Assembly: GCA_947446855.1 (NCBI GenBank)
Contig: CANFIH010000014.1
Coordinates: forward strand, 1 to 42,762
Length of the DNA: 42,762 nucleotides
From: Burkholderiales bacterium
GTDB lineage: Bacteria; Pseudomonadota; Gammaproteobacteria; Burkholderiales; Burkholderiaceae_C
Direction of reading: 5' to 3'
Numbering within the stretch: position 1 is the first letter of the stretch; the number at the start of each line of letters is the position of its first letter. Below, one piece after another: positions 1-11,938 of the stretch. A program made the position numbers and the translations under genes. The notes below the pieces were generated by a model. The model saw nothing but the letters and a program-made list of their open reading frames with translations, did not search any database and was not told the origin of the DNA.

Positions 1-2
1 CC

Positions 3-182
3 AGCCAGTTCATCTACACCATCGAGCACCGCCAGGGCCTTAAAGTAGCGGCCCCTGAGGAGGTGGTGTGGCGACATGGCTGGATTGACAACGCGCAACT
101 CGAAGCACTGGCCAAGCCGCTGGCCAAGTCGGGTTACGGGCAGTACCTGCTGCGCCTGCTCAAGGAAGCGACCTACGGATGA
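3..182 (+). CDS. rfbA: glucose-1-phosphate thymidylyltransferase, C-terminal part (5' truncated by window)
   Basis: Open frame from the window edge: SQFIYTIEHRQGLKVAAPEEVVWRHGWIDNAQLEALAKPLAKSGYGQYLLRLLKEATYG*. This resembles the RmlA C-terminus (APEE..W..G.ID..QL..LA.PL.K.GYGQYLL.LL). ATGA overlap with rfbC. Confidence 0.88.
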   Translation, partial: SQFIYTIEHRQGLKVAAPEEVVWRHGWIDNAQLEALAKPLAKSGYGQYLLRLLKEATYG

Positions 183-721
183 AGGCCACTCCCACACGCA
201 TTGCCGACGTGCTGCTGCTCGAACCCAAGGTGTTCGGCGATGCGCGGGGCTTTTTCTTCGAGAGCTATAACCAGCAAGTGTTTGAAGAGGCCACGGGCGT
301 GAAGGCCTGCTTTGTACAAGACAACCACTCCAAGTCCAGCCAGGGTGTGCTGCGCGGCCTGCACTACCAAGTGCAAAACGCCCAGGGCAAACTGGTGCGG
401 GTCACCCAGGGCGAGGTGTTTGATGTGGCTGTGGACATCCGTCCGGGCTCCCCGACCTGTGGCCAGTGGGTTGGCGAGATTTTGAGCGCCGACAACAAGC
501 GCCAGCTGTGGATACCCGCAGGTCTGGCGCACGGTTTTCTGGTGCTCTCGGAAACGGCCGAATTCCTGTATAAAACCACCGAATACTACGCCCCTGCGCA
601 TGAGCGCTGCATAGCCTGGAATGACCCGACACTGGCCATCCAATGGCCGGCTGGGGGACAAGCGCCGCAACTGTCGGCAAAGGACCAGGCTGGAGCCACT
701 TTCGCCAGTCTGCTGCGCTGA
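179..721 (+). CDS. rfbC: dTDP-4-dehydrorhamnose 3,5-epimerase
   Basis: 180 aa with RmlC motifs (EPKVFGDARGFFFESYN, FVQDNHSKSSQGVLRGLHYQ, GEVFDVAVDIR, IPAGLAHGFLVLSE). Confidence 0.96.
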   Translation: MKATPTRIADVLLLEPKVFGDARGFFFESYNQQVFEEATGVKACFVQDNHSKSSQGVLRGLHYQVQNAQGKLVRVTQGEVFDVAVDIRPGSPTCGQWVGEILSADNKRQLWIPAGLAHGFLVLSETAEFLYKTTEYYAPAHERCIAWNDPTLAIQWPAGGQAPQLSAKDQAGATFASLLR

Positions 722-831
722 TGCCGCACCGCTGGAGCCTGCGTAAGCCCGTTGCAACGGGTTACATTTACATTGATTGGGCGATCAGCGATGATCCTTC
801 AACCTGTCACGCAATGGATATGCTGTAACCA

Positions 832-2565
832 ATGGCCGCCTCTGTCGATTCCCTCCTGCAAGATTCAAGTGCCATTGCGCTCCCCGGCCTGGGACGCGCC
901 ATGGTCGCAGCCGGCAAGCTGGGCCAAAAGGCTGCAGAAGACATATACGGCCGGTCCATCGCCAACAAGACCAGCTTCATCTCCGAACTGGTAGGTTCCG
1001 GCGTTGTTTCGGCGTCTGATCTGGCACACACCCTGTCTCAGGCCTTTGCAGCGCCACTTGTCGATCTGGATGCGATAGACCCACAACGCCTGCCCAAGGG
1101 TTTGCTGGACAACAAAACCTGCCAGGATTACCGCCTGGTGGTCTTAAGCAAGCGCAACAACCGCTTGATGGTGGCCACGGCCGACCCTTCTGACCAACGC
1201 GCTGCCGAAAAAATCAAATTCTCGACCCAGATGGGCGTGGACTGGATCATTGCGGAATACGACAAGTTATCCAAATTGGTGGAAGCCAACTCGGTCTCGG
1301 CCACCGAGGCGGTGGAAGACATCATTGGCGGTGATTTTGAATTTGATGAATATGCGTCCGAGACGGCGATGGAAACATCGCAAGCCACCGCTGAAGTGGA
1401 AGACGCACCCGTGGTGCGCTTCTTGCAAAAGATGTTGCTGGACGCCTTCAGCATGCGCGCGTCCGACTTGCACTTTGAACCGTACGAGCACACCTACCGG
1501 GTGCGTTTCCGGATTGACGGACAGCTGCGCGAAATTGCCAGCCCGCCTGTGGCCATTAAGGACAAACTGGCCTCCCGCATCAAGGTGATCTCCCGCATGG
1601 ACATCTCGGAAAAGCGGGTGCCGCAGGACGGGCGCATGAAGCTCAAGGTCGGCCCCGACCGGGTGATCGATTTCCGTGTCAGTACCCTGCCCACTTTGTT
1701 CGGCGAAAAGATCGTGATCCGGATTCTGGATCCGGCCAGCGCCAAGCTCGGCATCGATGCGCTGGGCTACGAAGCGGATGAGAAAGAACGACTGCTCAAA
1801 GCCATCGGCCGTCCCTACGGCATGATTCTGGTCACCGGCCCGACCGGCTCGGGCAAGACTGTGTCGCTGTACACCTGCCTGAACCTGCTGAATCAGCCGG
1901 GCGTCAATATCGCTACCGCGGAAGACCCGTCGGAAATCAATTTACCGGGTGTGAACCAGGTCAACGTGAATGAACGCGCCGGCTTGACCTTTGCTTTGGC
2001 CATGAAGTCCTTTCTGCGCCAGGACCCGGACATCATCATGATCGGTGAAATCCGGGATCTGGAAACAGCCGACATCTCGATCAAGGCCGCGCAAACCGGC
2101 CATCTGGTGCTGTCCACGCTGCACACAAACGATGCGCCTTCCACGCTGGCACGCATGCGCAATATGGGCATAGCCCCATTCAATATTGCGTCCAGCGTGA
2201 TCCTGATCACGGCCCAGCGTCTGGCCCGCAGACTGTGTATGGCCTGTCGCCAGCCCGTGGACATTCCCCGGCAAGCCCTGCTGGATGCGGGTTTTACCGA
2301 TGACGCACTGGATGGCAGTTGGAAACCCTACCGGCCGGTGGGCTGTTCGACCTGCAATCTGGGCTACAAGGGCCGTGTTGGTATCTACCAAGTGATGCCG
2401 ATCACCGAAGCGATTCAGAACATCATCCTGGCCGATGGCAGTGCACGGGAGATTGCAAGGCAGTCCGAACGCGAAGGCGTGCGTTCCCTGAGACAATCCG
2501 GCCTGAGGAAAGTGCAAATGGGGCTGACTTCCCTGGAGGAAGTCCTGGCTGTTACGAACGAATAA
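832..2565 (+). CDS. pilB: type IV pilus assembly ATPase PilB
   Basis: 577 aa with Walker A GPTGSGKT, Asp box, Walker B (PDIIMIGEIRD), tetracysteine (CMAC..CSTC); followed by pilC and pilD. Confidence 0.96.
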   Translation: MAASVDSLLQDSSAIALPGLGRAMVAAGKLGQKAAEDIYGRSIANKTSFISELVGSGVVSASDLAHTLSQAFAAPLVDLDAIDPQRLPKGLLDNKTCQDYRLVVLSKRNNRLMVATADPSDQRAAEKIKFSTQMGVDWIIAEYDKLSKLVEANSVSATEAVEDIIGGDFEFDEYASETAMETSQATAEVEDAPVVRFLQKMLLDAFSMRASDLHFEPYEHTYRVRFRIDGQLREIASPPVAIKDKLASRIKVISRMDISEKRVPQDGRMKLKVGPDRVIDFRVSTLPTLFGEKIVIRILDPASAKLGIDALGYEADEKERLLKAIGRPYGMILVTGPTGSGKTVSLYTCLNLLNQPGVNIATAEDPSEINLPGVNQVNVNERAGLTFALAMKSFLRQDPDIIMIGEIRDLETADISIKAAQTGHLVLSTLHTNDAPSTLARMRNMGIAPFNIASSVILITAQRLARRLCMACRQPVDIPRQALLDAGFTDDALDGSWKPYRPVGCSTCNLGYKGRVGIYQVMPITEAIQNIILADGSAREIARQSEREGVRSLRQSGLRKVQMGLTSLEEVLAVTNE

Positions 2566-2585
2566 GGCGCAACCCAAGGGAACCT

Positions 2586-3809
2586 ATGGCGACGACTACA
2601 GCTAAAGCTGCTGGCAACAAGGAAGCCGTTTTCGAATGGGATGGCAAGGACAGGAACGGCAAACAGGTGCGCGGGGAGCTGCGTGCCAACGGCGAGAACC
2701 AGGTCAAGTCTGCCCTGCGCCGCCAGGGCGTGACGCCCACCAAGATCAAAAAGCGCCGTATGCGTTCCGGCAAGTCGATCAAGCCCAAGGACCTGGCCAT
2801 CTTTACCCGCCAATTGGCCACCATGATGAAGGCGGGCGTTCCCTTGCTGCAAGCCTTTGACATCGTGGGTCGGGGCAACCCCAACCCCAGCGTGACCAAG
2901 CTGCTCAACGACATACGCAACGACGTGGAGACCGGCACATCACTCAGCACGGCGTTTCGAAAATACCCGATTTACTTCGACAACCTGTATTGCAACCTGA
3001 TCGAAGCCGGTGAGTCGGCAGGCATCCTGGACCAATTGCTGGATCGCCTGGCGGTCTACATGGAGAAGACCGAGGGCATCAAGTCAAAAATCAAATCAGC
3101 GCTGATGTACCCCATTACCGTGATGATTGTGGCCTTCGTGGTGGTGGCTGTGATCATGATTTTTGTGGTGCCTTCCTTCAAGCAGGTGTTCACTTCATTT
3201 GGTGGCGAGTTGCCGGGCCCGACACTGATGGTGATCGCTATGAGCGAGTTCTTTGTGAGCTACTGGTACCTGATCTTTGGCGGTATCGGTGGCGGCGTGT
3301 ACTTCTTTCTGCAATCCTGGAAACGCAATGAAAAGGTCCAAGAGTTCATGGACCGCCTGATGCGCAAGCTGCCAATCTTTGGCAATTTGGTCGAAAAATC
3401 CTGCATTGCGCGCTGGACGCGCACGCTGTCCACCATGTTCGCCGCCGGAGTGCCCCTGGTCGAGGCACTGGACTCGGTAGGAGGCGCTGCAGGCAATATC
3501 GTCTACCTGCAAGCCACGCAGAAGATCCAGCAGGAAGTATCCACCGGCACGGCACTGACGGCTGCCATGACCAATGCCAACCTGTTTCCCTCCATGGTGC
3601 TGCAGATGTGCGCCATCGGCGAAGAGTCCGGCTCGATCGACCACATGCTGGGAAAATGCGCCGACTTTTACGAGGCTGAGGTGGATGACATGGTGGCCGG
3701 CATTTCCAGCCTGATGGAGCCCATCATCATCGTGGTGTTGGGTACCGTGATTGGCGGTATCGTGGTGGCCATGTACCTTCCGATCTTCAAGTTGGGGCAA
3801 GTCGTTTGA
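2586..3809 (+). CDS. pilC: type IV pilus inner-membrane platform protein PilC (start trimmed from the ORF-track start at 2319 to MATTTAKAAGN)
   Basis: T2SF domains (LAIFTRQLATMMKAGVPLLQAFDIVG; RWTRTLSTMFAAGVPLVEALDSV); the upstream in-frame part overlaps pilB. Confidence 0.95.
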   Translation: MATTTAKAAGNKEAVFEWDGKDRNGKQVRGELRANGENQVKSALRRQGVTPTKIKKRRMRSGKSIKPKDLAIFTRQLATMMKAGVPLLQAFDIVGRGNPNPSVTKLLNDIRNDVETGTSLSTAFRKYPIYFDNLYCNLIEAGESAGILDQLLDRLAVYMEKTEGIKSKIKSALMYPITVMIVAFVVVAVIMIFVVPSFKQVFTSFGGELPGPTLMVIAMSEFFVSYWYLIFGGIGGGVYFFLQSWKRNEKVQEFMDRLMRKLPIFGNLVEKSCIARWTRTLSTMFAAGVPLVEALDSVGGAAGNIVYLQATQKIQQEVSTGTALTAAMTNANLFPSMVLQMCAIGEESGSIDHMLGKCADFYEAEVDDMVAGISSLMEPIIIVVLGTVIGGIVVAMYLPIFKLGQVV

Positions 3810-4663
3810 TGGGCTATGGTGTGCAATGGCTGGATGCCAGCCTTTTTGGATTGTTCGGGCTGCTGTTCGGCAGTTTTTTAAATGTGGTGGTGTACCGCCT
3901 GCCCAAGATGATGGAACGTCAGTGGCAACAAGAAGCCGCTGAAATGGCGGGGCAGGACGCTCCGGAACAAGAGCCGTTTAACCTCATGGTGCCGCGTTCG
4001 CGCTGCCCGCACTGCGGCCACGCGATCGCCTGGTATGAAAACATTCCGGTGCTGAGCTACCTGGCACTGGGCGGCAAATGCTCGGCCTGCAAGGCCCCCA
4101 TCAGTGCCCGCTACCCGTTGATAGAAGCCACTCTTGCTGCGCTGTTCTTCTATTGCATCTGGACACACGGAGCCAATGCCACCGGCTATGCCTGGTGTGC
4201 GTTCTGTGCCATCTTGCTGACCCTGGCTTTGATTGACTGGGACACCACCTTGTTGCCCGACGACCTCACCCTGCCGCTGCTCTGGTTGGGGATGATTGCT
4301 GCCGCCCTGCACTGGATTCCAGTTTCCCTGAACGATGCGCTATGGGGCGCGGTGGCGGGCTACTTGTCCTTGTGGCTGGTGTACTGGGGCTTCAAACTCG
4401 CAACCGGTAAAGAAGGCATGGGATATGGCGACTTCAAGTTGTTTGCCGCCCTGGGGGTCTGGTTTGGCTGGCAGACGCTGATTCCCATCATCCTGATCGC
4501 CTCTGTCATCGGTGCGGTGATTGGCATTGCCATGAAACTCAACGCCAGTCTGCGCGAGGGCGGCTACGTGCCCTTCGGGCCGTTTTTAGCAGGTGCGGGC
4601 TTCAGTGCGTTGGTGTTGACGCCCCAAGTGCTGTGCCGTGCCATCGGACTTCCGGGTGCCTAA
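3809..4663 (+). CDS. pilD: prepilin peptidase / N-methyltransferase PilD
   Basis: CPHCGH...CSACKAPIS zinc tetracysteine, FGSFLNVVVYRLP, GMGYGDFKLFAALG aspartate motif; an alternative TTG start at 3806 is possible. Confidence 0.95.
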   Translation: MGYGVQWLDASLFGLFGLLFGSFLNVVVYRLPKMMERQWQQEAAEMAGQDAPEQEPFNLMVPRSRCPHCGHAIAWYENIPVLSYLALGGKCSACKAPISARYPLIEATLAALFFYCIWTHGANATGYAWCAFCAILLTLALIDWDTTLLPDDLTLPLLWLGMIAAALHWIPVSLNDALWGAVAGYLSLWLVYWGFKLATGKEGMGYGDFKLFAALGVWFGWQTLIPIILIASVIGAVIGIAMKLNASLREGGYVPFGPFLAGAGFSALVLTPQVLCRAIGLPGA

Positions 4664-5264
4664 ACCTTACCGACTGGGTTTGACCGGCGGCATAGGCAGC
4701 GGCAAAAGCACTGTCGCCCGCATGCTGGCTGATCTGGGAGCCGGCGTGATGGATGCCGATGCCATTTCCCGGGCCACCACGGCAAGCGGTGGCGCGGCCA
4801 TTCCATTGATCCAAGCCCGGTTCGGTGCAAGCTTCATAGGTGAGGATGGCGCATTGAACCGTGAGCGTATGCGCCAACAGGTCTTTAACGACCCGCAGGC
4901 CAAGTCACAACTGGAATCCATCATCCACCCGTTGGTGGGGCAACAAATTGCGACGCAAGCGCAGACACTTGCTGATTCTGGAACGACGTGTCTGGTGTTC
5001 GACATTCCTTTATTGGTGGAGTCTGCGCACTGGCGCACAAGTTTGGACCGCGTTCTGGTGGTGGACTGCACGCCGGCCACACAAATCAGCAGGGTCGCTG
5101 CGCGCAGTGGTCTGAGCGCACCCGAGATTCAAAAAATCATGGCAGCACAAGCCAGTCGAGCCCGGCGTCTGGCTGCGGCCGACATCGTGCTGTTCAATGA
5201 TGGCCTTTCTTTGCAAGCCCTGGCGAGTCGGGTGCAGGAAATTGGGCAGCAGTTCGGGCTATGA
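4638..5264 (+). CDS. coaE: dephospho-CoA kinase
   Basis: LGLTGGIGSGKSTVARMLADLGAGVMDADAISR P-loop; GTG start at 4638, or the in-frame GTG at 4656. Confidence 0.95.
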   Translation: MPSDFRVPKPYRLGLTGGIGSGKSTVARMLADLGAGVMDADAISRATTASGGAAIPLIQARFGASFIGEDGALNRERMRQQVFNDPQAKSQLESIIHPLVGQQIATQAQTLADSGTTCLVFDIPLLVESAHWRTSLDRVLVVDCTPATQISRVAARSGLSAPEIQKIMAAQASRARRLAAADIVLFNDGLSLQALASRVQEIGQQFGL

Positions 5265-5286
5265 TGCGCCCACCCGAAAGCACAGC

Positions 5287-6042
5287 GTGATTCTCTACGA
5301 ATATCCCTTTAACGAACGCATTCGCACTTATCTGCGCCTTGAACATCTGTTCTTGCGTCTAGCCACCCTGGTCTCGCGCGAAGCGCCGCTGGACCACCAC
5401 TTTGCCCTGACCACGATCTTTGAAGTCATGGACGTGGGTGCGCGCGCCGACCTGAAATCTGATGTCCTCAAAGACCTGGACAAGCAAAAACAGGTGCTCA
5501 ACGGCTACCGCGGCAATCCGGCCATTTCTGAAGGCGTGCTGGACAAGGTGATTGCACAGGTCGAAGGCTGTTTTGAAGCCTTGAACGCAACCACCGGCAA
5601 GGCCGGGCAATCGCTGACAGAAAACGACTGGCTGATGAGCATCCGCAGCCGCGTCGGCATCCCGGGCGGAACCTGCGAATTTGACTTGCCAGCCTATTTT
5701 GCCTGGCAACACCGCAGTGCCGATGCCCGCAAGAAAGACCTGCACCGCTGGGCCTCCACGCTGGCTCCGCTGGCGGAATCCATCCATTTGCTGCTCAAGA
5801 TGCTGCGCGATTCAGGCTCACCACAAAAGGTCGTGGCCACGGCTGGCCAGTTTCAGCAAACCCTGCCTCAGGGTCGGACCTTCCAGCTGATGCGCTTGGC
5901 AATCGATCCGGCGTTGCAGCTGATTCCCGAAATCAGCGGCAATCGGCTGATGCTGTCTATCCGTCTGATGCGTATGGATGCTGAGGACAAACTGCAGCCT
6001 GCACTGCAGGACGGCGCGTTCGAAATCGCACTGTGCTCGTAA
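5287..6042 (+). CDS. zapD: cell division protein ZapD (start trimmed to the GTG at 5287)
   Basis: ILYEYPFNERIRTYLRLEHLFLRL N-terminus; coaE-zapD-yacG synteny. Confidence 0.93.
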   Translation: MILYEYPFNERIRTYLRLEHLFLRLATLVSREAPLDHHFALTTIFEVMDVGARADLKSDVLKDLDKQKQVLNGYRGNPAISEGVLDKVIAQVEGCFEALNATTGKAGQSLTENDWLMSIRSRVGIPGGTCEFDLPAYFAWQHRSADARKKDLHRWASTLAPLAESIHLLLKMLRDSGSPQKVVATAGQFQQTLPQGRTFQLMRLAIDPALQLIPEISGNRLMLSIRLMRMDAEDKLQPALQDGAFEIALCS

Positions 6043-6060
6043 GCAGGAAATAGCCAGCCC

Positions 6061-6264
6061 GTGAATTCCTCCATTCCCACAAAAATCGTGCCTTGCCCGG
6101 CTTGTGGCGGCGAAAGCGTCTACTCCGCCAACAACCCGTTCCGGCCCTTTTGCAGTGAACGTTGCAAGAACATCGACTTTGGAGCCTGGGCCAGCGAGGC
6201 CTTTCGGGTACCTACGGAAGCGCCGCCCGAAGGTGAGTTATTCGGCGACCCCAAGCTGCAATAA
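6061..6264 (+). CDS. yacG: DNA gyrase inhibitor YacG (zinc-binding)
   Basis: CPACGGESVYSANNPFRPFCSERCKNIDFGAWA: C-x2-C...C-x3-C zinc motif; GTG start. Confidence 0.93.
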   Translation: MNSSIPTKIVPCPACGGESVYSANNPFRPFCSERCKNIDFGAWASEAFRVPTEAPPEGELFGDPKLQ

Positions 6265-6282
6265 AGACTGCAGCCTGCAAGC

Positions 6283-6774
6283 TCAGCTGGAGCGGGGGCT
6301 CACCGCTTGATGGGTGTCTGCGGAAAAACCCCGCTCTTGCGCAAACCAGGCCAGCACAGGCACCGTGCCCGGTAGCACCGGCTGCACCTGCACCGGCAGT
6401 TGTTCCCAGGAGAACTCTTGTGCCTCACGCATCTGCAGCTCACCACCCCAGTCAAACACCTTGCAGAAATGCAACCGGACCAGCGCGTGCGGATAGTCCA
6501 CCATTTCGACATGCCAAGGCGTGACGGCACCAACGGTGATGCCGAGCTCTTCTTGCAACTCACGGCGCAAAGCCTGCTCTACCGACTCCTCCGCCTCGAG
6601 CTTGCCACCGGGAAACTCCCAGTAACCGGCATACACCTTGCCCACGGGACGTGAGGTCAGCAGAAAAGCACCGTCGCCACGCACCAGCACGCCCACCGCC
6701 ACTTCGGTCACCGGGCGATCCGGCCCACCCAGGCGCTCGGCATGGGCGTCGGCCATCAAGGTGAGTTTGCTCAT
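6283..6774 (-). CDS. mutT: NUDIX hydrolase, MutT family
   Basis: Nudix box GGKLEAEESVEQALRRELQEELGI. Confidence 0.9.
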   Translation of the reverse strand: MSKLTLMADAHAERLGGPDRPVTEVAVGVLVRGDGAFLLTSRPVGKVYAGYWEFPGGKLEAEESVEQALRRELQEELGITVGAVTPWHVEMVDYPHALVRLHFCKVFDWGGELQMREAQEFSWEQLPVQVQPVLPGTVPVLAWFAQERGFSADTHQAVSPRSS

Positions 6775-7658
6775 TCCAGCGAGGTCTTGCGACCGGCGTA
6801 GTCCTGGGCAAACTGCCGGGCCACGCGGCCGCTACGGGAACCGCGCTCCAGCGCCCACAAGAGCGCATCAGGGCGTGCCGTCTCGATCTCGCTGGCAGAT
6901 ACGCCCAACACGCTCAGCCACTGGGCAGCGATGTGCAGGTATTCGTCCTGCGTGAACGGGTAGAAGCTAACCCACAGACCAAAACGCTCGGACAGCGATA
7001 TTTTTTCCTCCACCACTTCGCCCGGATGCACCTCGCCCTCAGGCGTGTGGGTGTAGGTGAGGTTCTCCGACATGTACTCGGGCAACAGGTGACGGCGGTT
7101 GCTGGTGGCATAGACCAACACATTGGCTGTGGCAGCGGCCACCGAACCATCCAGCACCGACTTCAAGGCCTTGTAGCCGGGCTCGCCTTCGTCAAAACTC
7201 AAGTCATCGCAGAACACAATGAACTTTTCGGGCCGCTTGGCCACCAGGTCCACAATGTCCGGCAGGTCCACCAGATCGGCCTTGTCCACTTCAATCAGGC
7301 GCAGACCCTGGGCGGCATAGGTGTGCAGGCAAGCGCGGATCAGGGACGACTTTCCGGTACCCCGGGCGCCGGTCAGCAGCACGTTATTGGCCGTGGCCCC
7401 CCGCACAAACTGCGCCGTGTTGCGCTGGATTTTTTCTTTCTGCTGATCGATATCAACAAGATCTGCCAGGCTCATGGCGCCCACGTGGTGCACCGGCGAA
7501 ATCACACCCTGGCCGGAAGAGCGGCGGCGGTAGCGAAAGGCGATGGACTCGTTCCAGTCCGGCTCGGACAGACCATGCGGCAAGGAAGCCTCGACCCGCG
7601 CCATAAACAGCTCAGCACGCGCCAGAAATAGTTCTATCTTTTCATTCATATCAAGCAT
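6771..7658 (-). CDS. ATP-binding protein of the DUF815 family
   Basis: NNVLLTGARGTGKSSLIRA Walker A, FIVFCDDLSFDEGE Walker B; ATGA overlap with mutT. Confidence 0.85.
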   Translation of the reverse strand: MLDMNEKIELFLARAELFMARVEASLPHGLSEPDWNESIAFRYRRRSSGQGVISPVHHVGAMSLADLVDIDQQKEKIQRNTAQFVRGATANNVLLTGARGTGKSSLIRACLHTYAAQGLRLIEVDKADLVDLPDIVDLVAKRPEKFIVFCDDLSFDEGEPGYKALKSVLDGSVAAATANVLVYATSNRRHLLPEYMSENLTYTHTPEGEVHPGEVVEEKISLSERFGLWVSFYPFTQDEYLHIAAQWLSVLGVSASEIETARPDALLWALERGSRSGRVARQFAQDYAGRKTSLE

Positions 7659-7683
7659 CCGGAGCGCAAGGCGTTAACACAGG

Positions 7684-7760
7684 AACACCGTGGAACCGGC
7701 TTGGCCGGGCCACTGGTGTTGAGCCAGCAAGGGGGGAACAGGCGACACGCAGTGAGCCTG
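7684..7760 (-). repeat. Copy A of a two-hairpin intergenic element (copy B at 24651-24731)
   Basis: Hairpin 1 at 7684-7720 (AACACC-G-TGG-AA-CCGGC-TTG-GCCGG-G-CCA-CT-GGTGTT) and hairpin 2 at 7739-7760 (CAGGC-GACACGCAGTGA-GCCTG), alignable without gaps in both hairpins to copy B. Confidence 0.8.
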
Positions 7761-7771
7761 GACGGGGGTGT

Positions 7772-9001
7772 TCAACTCCGATAATCAGCGTTGATGGTGA
7801 CGTACTCGTGGCTGAAGTCACAGGTCCAAACGGTCTCTGTGGCATCGCCGCGGCCCAGTGCCACACGCACGGTAATCTCGGCCTGCTGCATGACACGCTG
7901 CCCGTCTTCCTCACGGTAGGCCGGATTGCGCCCGCCTTGTGTGGCCACATGCACATCGTCCAGAAACAACTCGATGCCGGTTTGGTCCAGATCGTCGATG
8001 CCGGCGTAACCTACTGCGGCCAGGATGCGGCCCAGATTGGGATCCGACGCATAGAACGCGGTTTTGACCAGCGGCGAATGGGCAATGGCATAGGCTACCT
8101 TGCGGCACTCTTCGGCGTCGCGCCCACCTTGCACCACCACGCTAATGAATTTGGTGGCACCTTCACCGTCGCGCACAATGGCTTGCGCCAGTTTGCGCGC
8201 CACGTCCAGCATCAGCGCTTTGAGTGCCTGGCCTTCGGCAGACGCCAGCGACGCAATGGGCGCATTGCCAGCGTGCTTGGTGGCAATCACCACCAGCGAG
8301 TCATTCGTAGAAGTGTCGCCGTCCACGGTCACGCGGTTGAACGAGCCTTCAGCCAGCTCCAGCGACAGCTGCTTCATCACCGCTTGGTCCACATCCGCAT
8401 CGGTAGCGATAAAACCCAGCATGGTGGCCATGTTCGGGCGGATCATGCCCGCACCCTTGCTGATGCCGCATACGCTCACCCATTTGCCGCCCACCATGCC
8501 TTGGGCACCAAAGGCCTTGGGCTGGGTGTCGGTGGTCATGATGCCTTCGGCGGCCTTTAACCAGTTGTCAGGCTTGGCGTCAGCAAGCGCTGCGTCCAGA
8601 CCGGCTTCAATGCGGTCAACAGGCAGCGTTTCCATGATCACGCCCGTAGAAAACGGCAGCACTTGCGATGCGTCTACGCCCAAACGCCGGGCCAGTGCGG
8701 CACAGGTGCTGCGCGCACGTCTCAGACCGTCGGCTCCCGTGCCGGCATTGGCATTGCCGGTGTTGATGACCATGGCGCGAATGGCATGGCCACCCTCCAG
8801 ATGTTCACGGCACAGTTGCACAGGCGCGGCGCAAAAACGATTCGAAGTAAACACGCCGGAGACGCTGGCACCGGCATCGATCAGCACCACCGTCAGATCT
8901 TTGCGGTTGGATTTGCGGATGCCGGCTTCAGTGACACCGATGCGCACACCCGCGATCGGGTACAGCGTGGCCGCATCTGGCATGGGCAGGTTAACGGGCA
9001 T
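7772..9001 (-). CDS. argJ: bifunctional glutamate N-acetyltransferase / amino-acid N-acetyltransferase ArgJ
   Basis: 409 aa with [18 protein letters not shown] autocleavage region, [17 protein letters not shown]. Confidence 0.96.
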   Translation of the reverse strand: MPVNLPMPDAATLYPIAGVRIGVTEAGIRKSNRKDLTVVLIDAGASVSGVFTSNRFCAAPVQLCREHLEGGHAIRAMVINTGNANAGTGADGLRRARSTCAALARRLGVDASQVLPFSTGVIMETLPVDRIEAGLDAALADAKPDNWLKAAEGIMTTDTQPKAFGAQGMVGGKWVSVCGISKGAGMIRPNMATMLGFIATDADVDQAVMKQLSLELAEGSFNRVTVDGDTSTNDSLVVIATKHAGNAPIASLASAEGQALKALMLDVARKLAQAIVRDGEGATKFISVVVQGGRDAEECRKVAYAIAHSPLVKTAFYASDPNLGRILAAVGYAGIDDLDQTGIELFLDDVHVATQGGRNPAYREEDGQRVMQQAEITVRVALGRGDATETVWTCDFSHEYVTINADYRS

Positions 9002-9010
9002 GGTCTTCCT

Positions 9011-11797
<2,787 letters not shown>

Positions 11798-11938
11798 GCA
11801 AGCAAGACTGGCCTGTTTCCCACAGCGGGCTAACAGAACAGCGCAGTCCTTTTTCTAATCAAGGTGAAGTGAGGGCAATCCGGCAAAAGGCAAGCGCCAG
11901 AGCGCCCACGGCTTGCACAGCCTGCTAAAACACAGATT

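Noticed and set aside
2319-2585. N-terminal extension of the PilC ORF in the track
   Set aside because: It overlaps the 3' end of pilB in another frame; the PilC family N-terminus and upstream sequence support a start at 2586.
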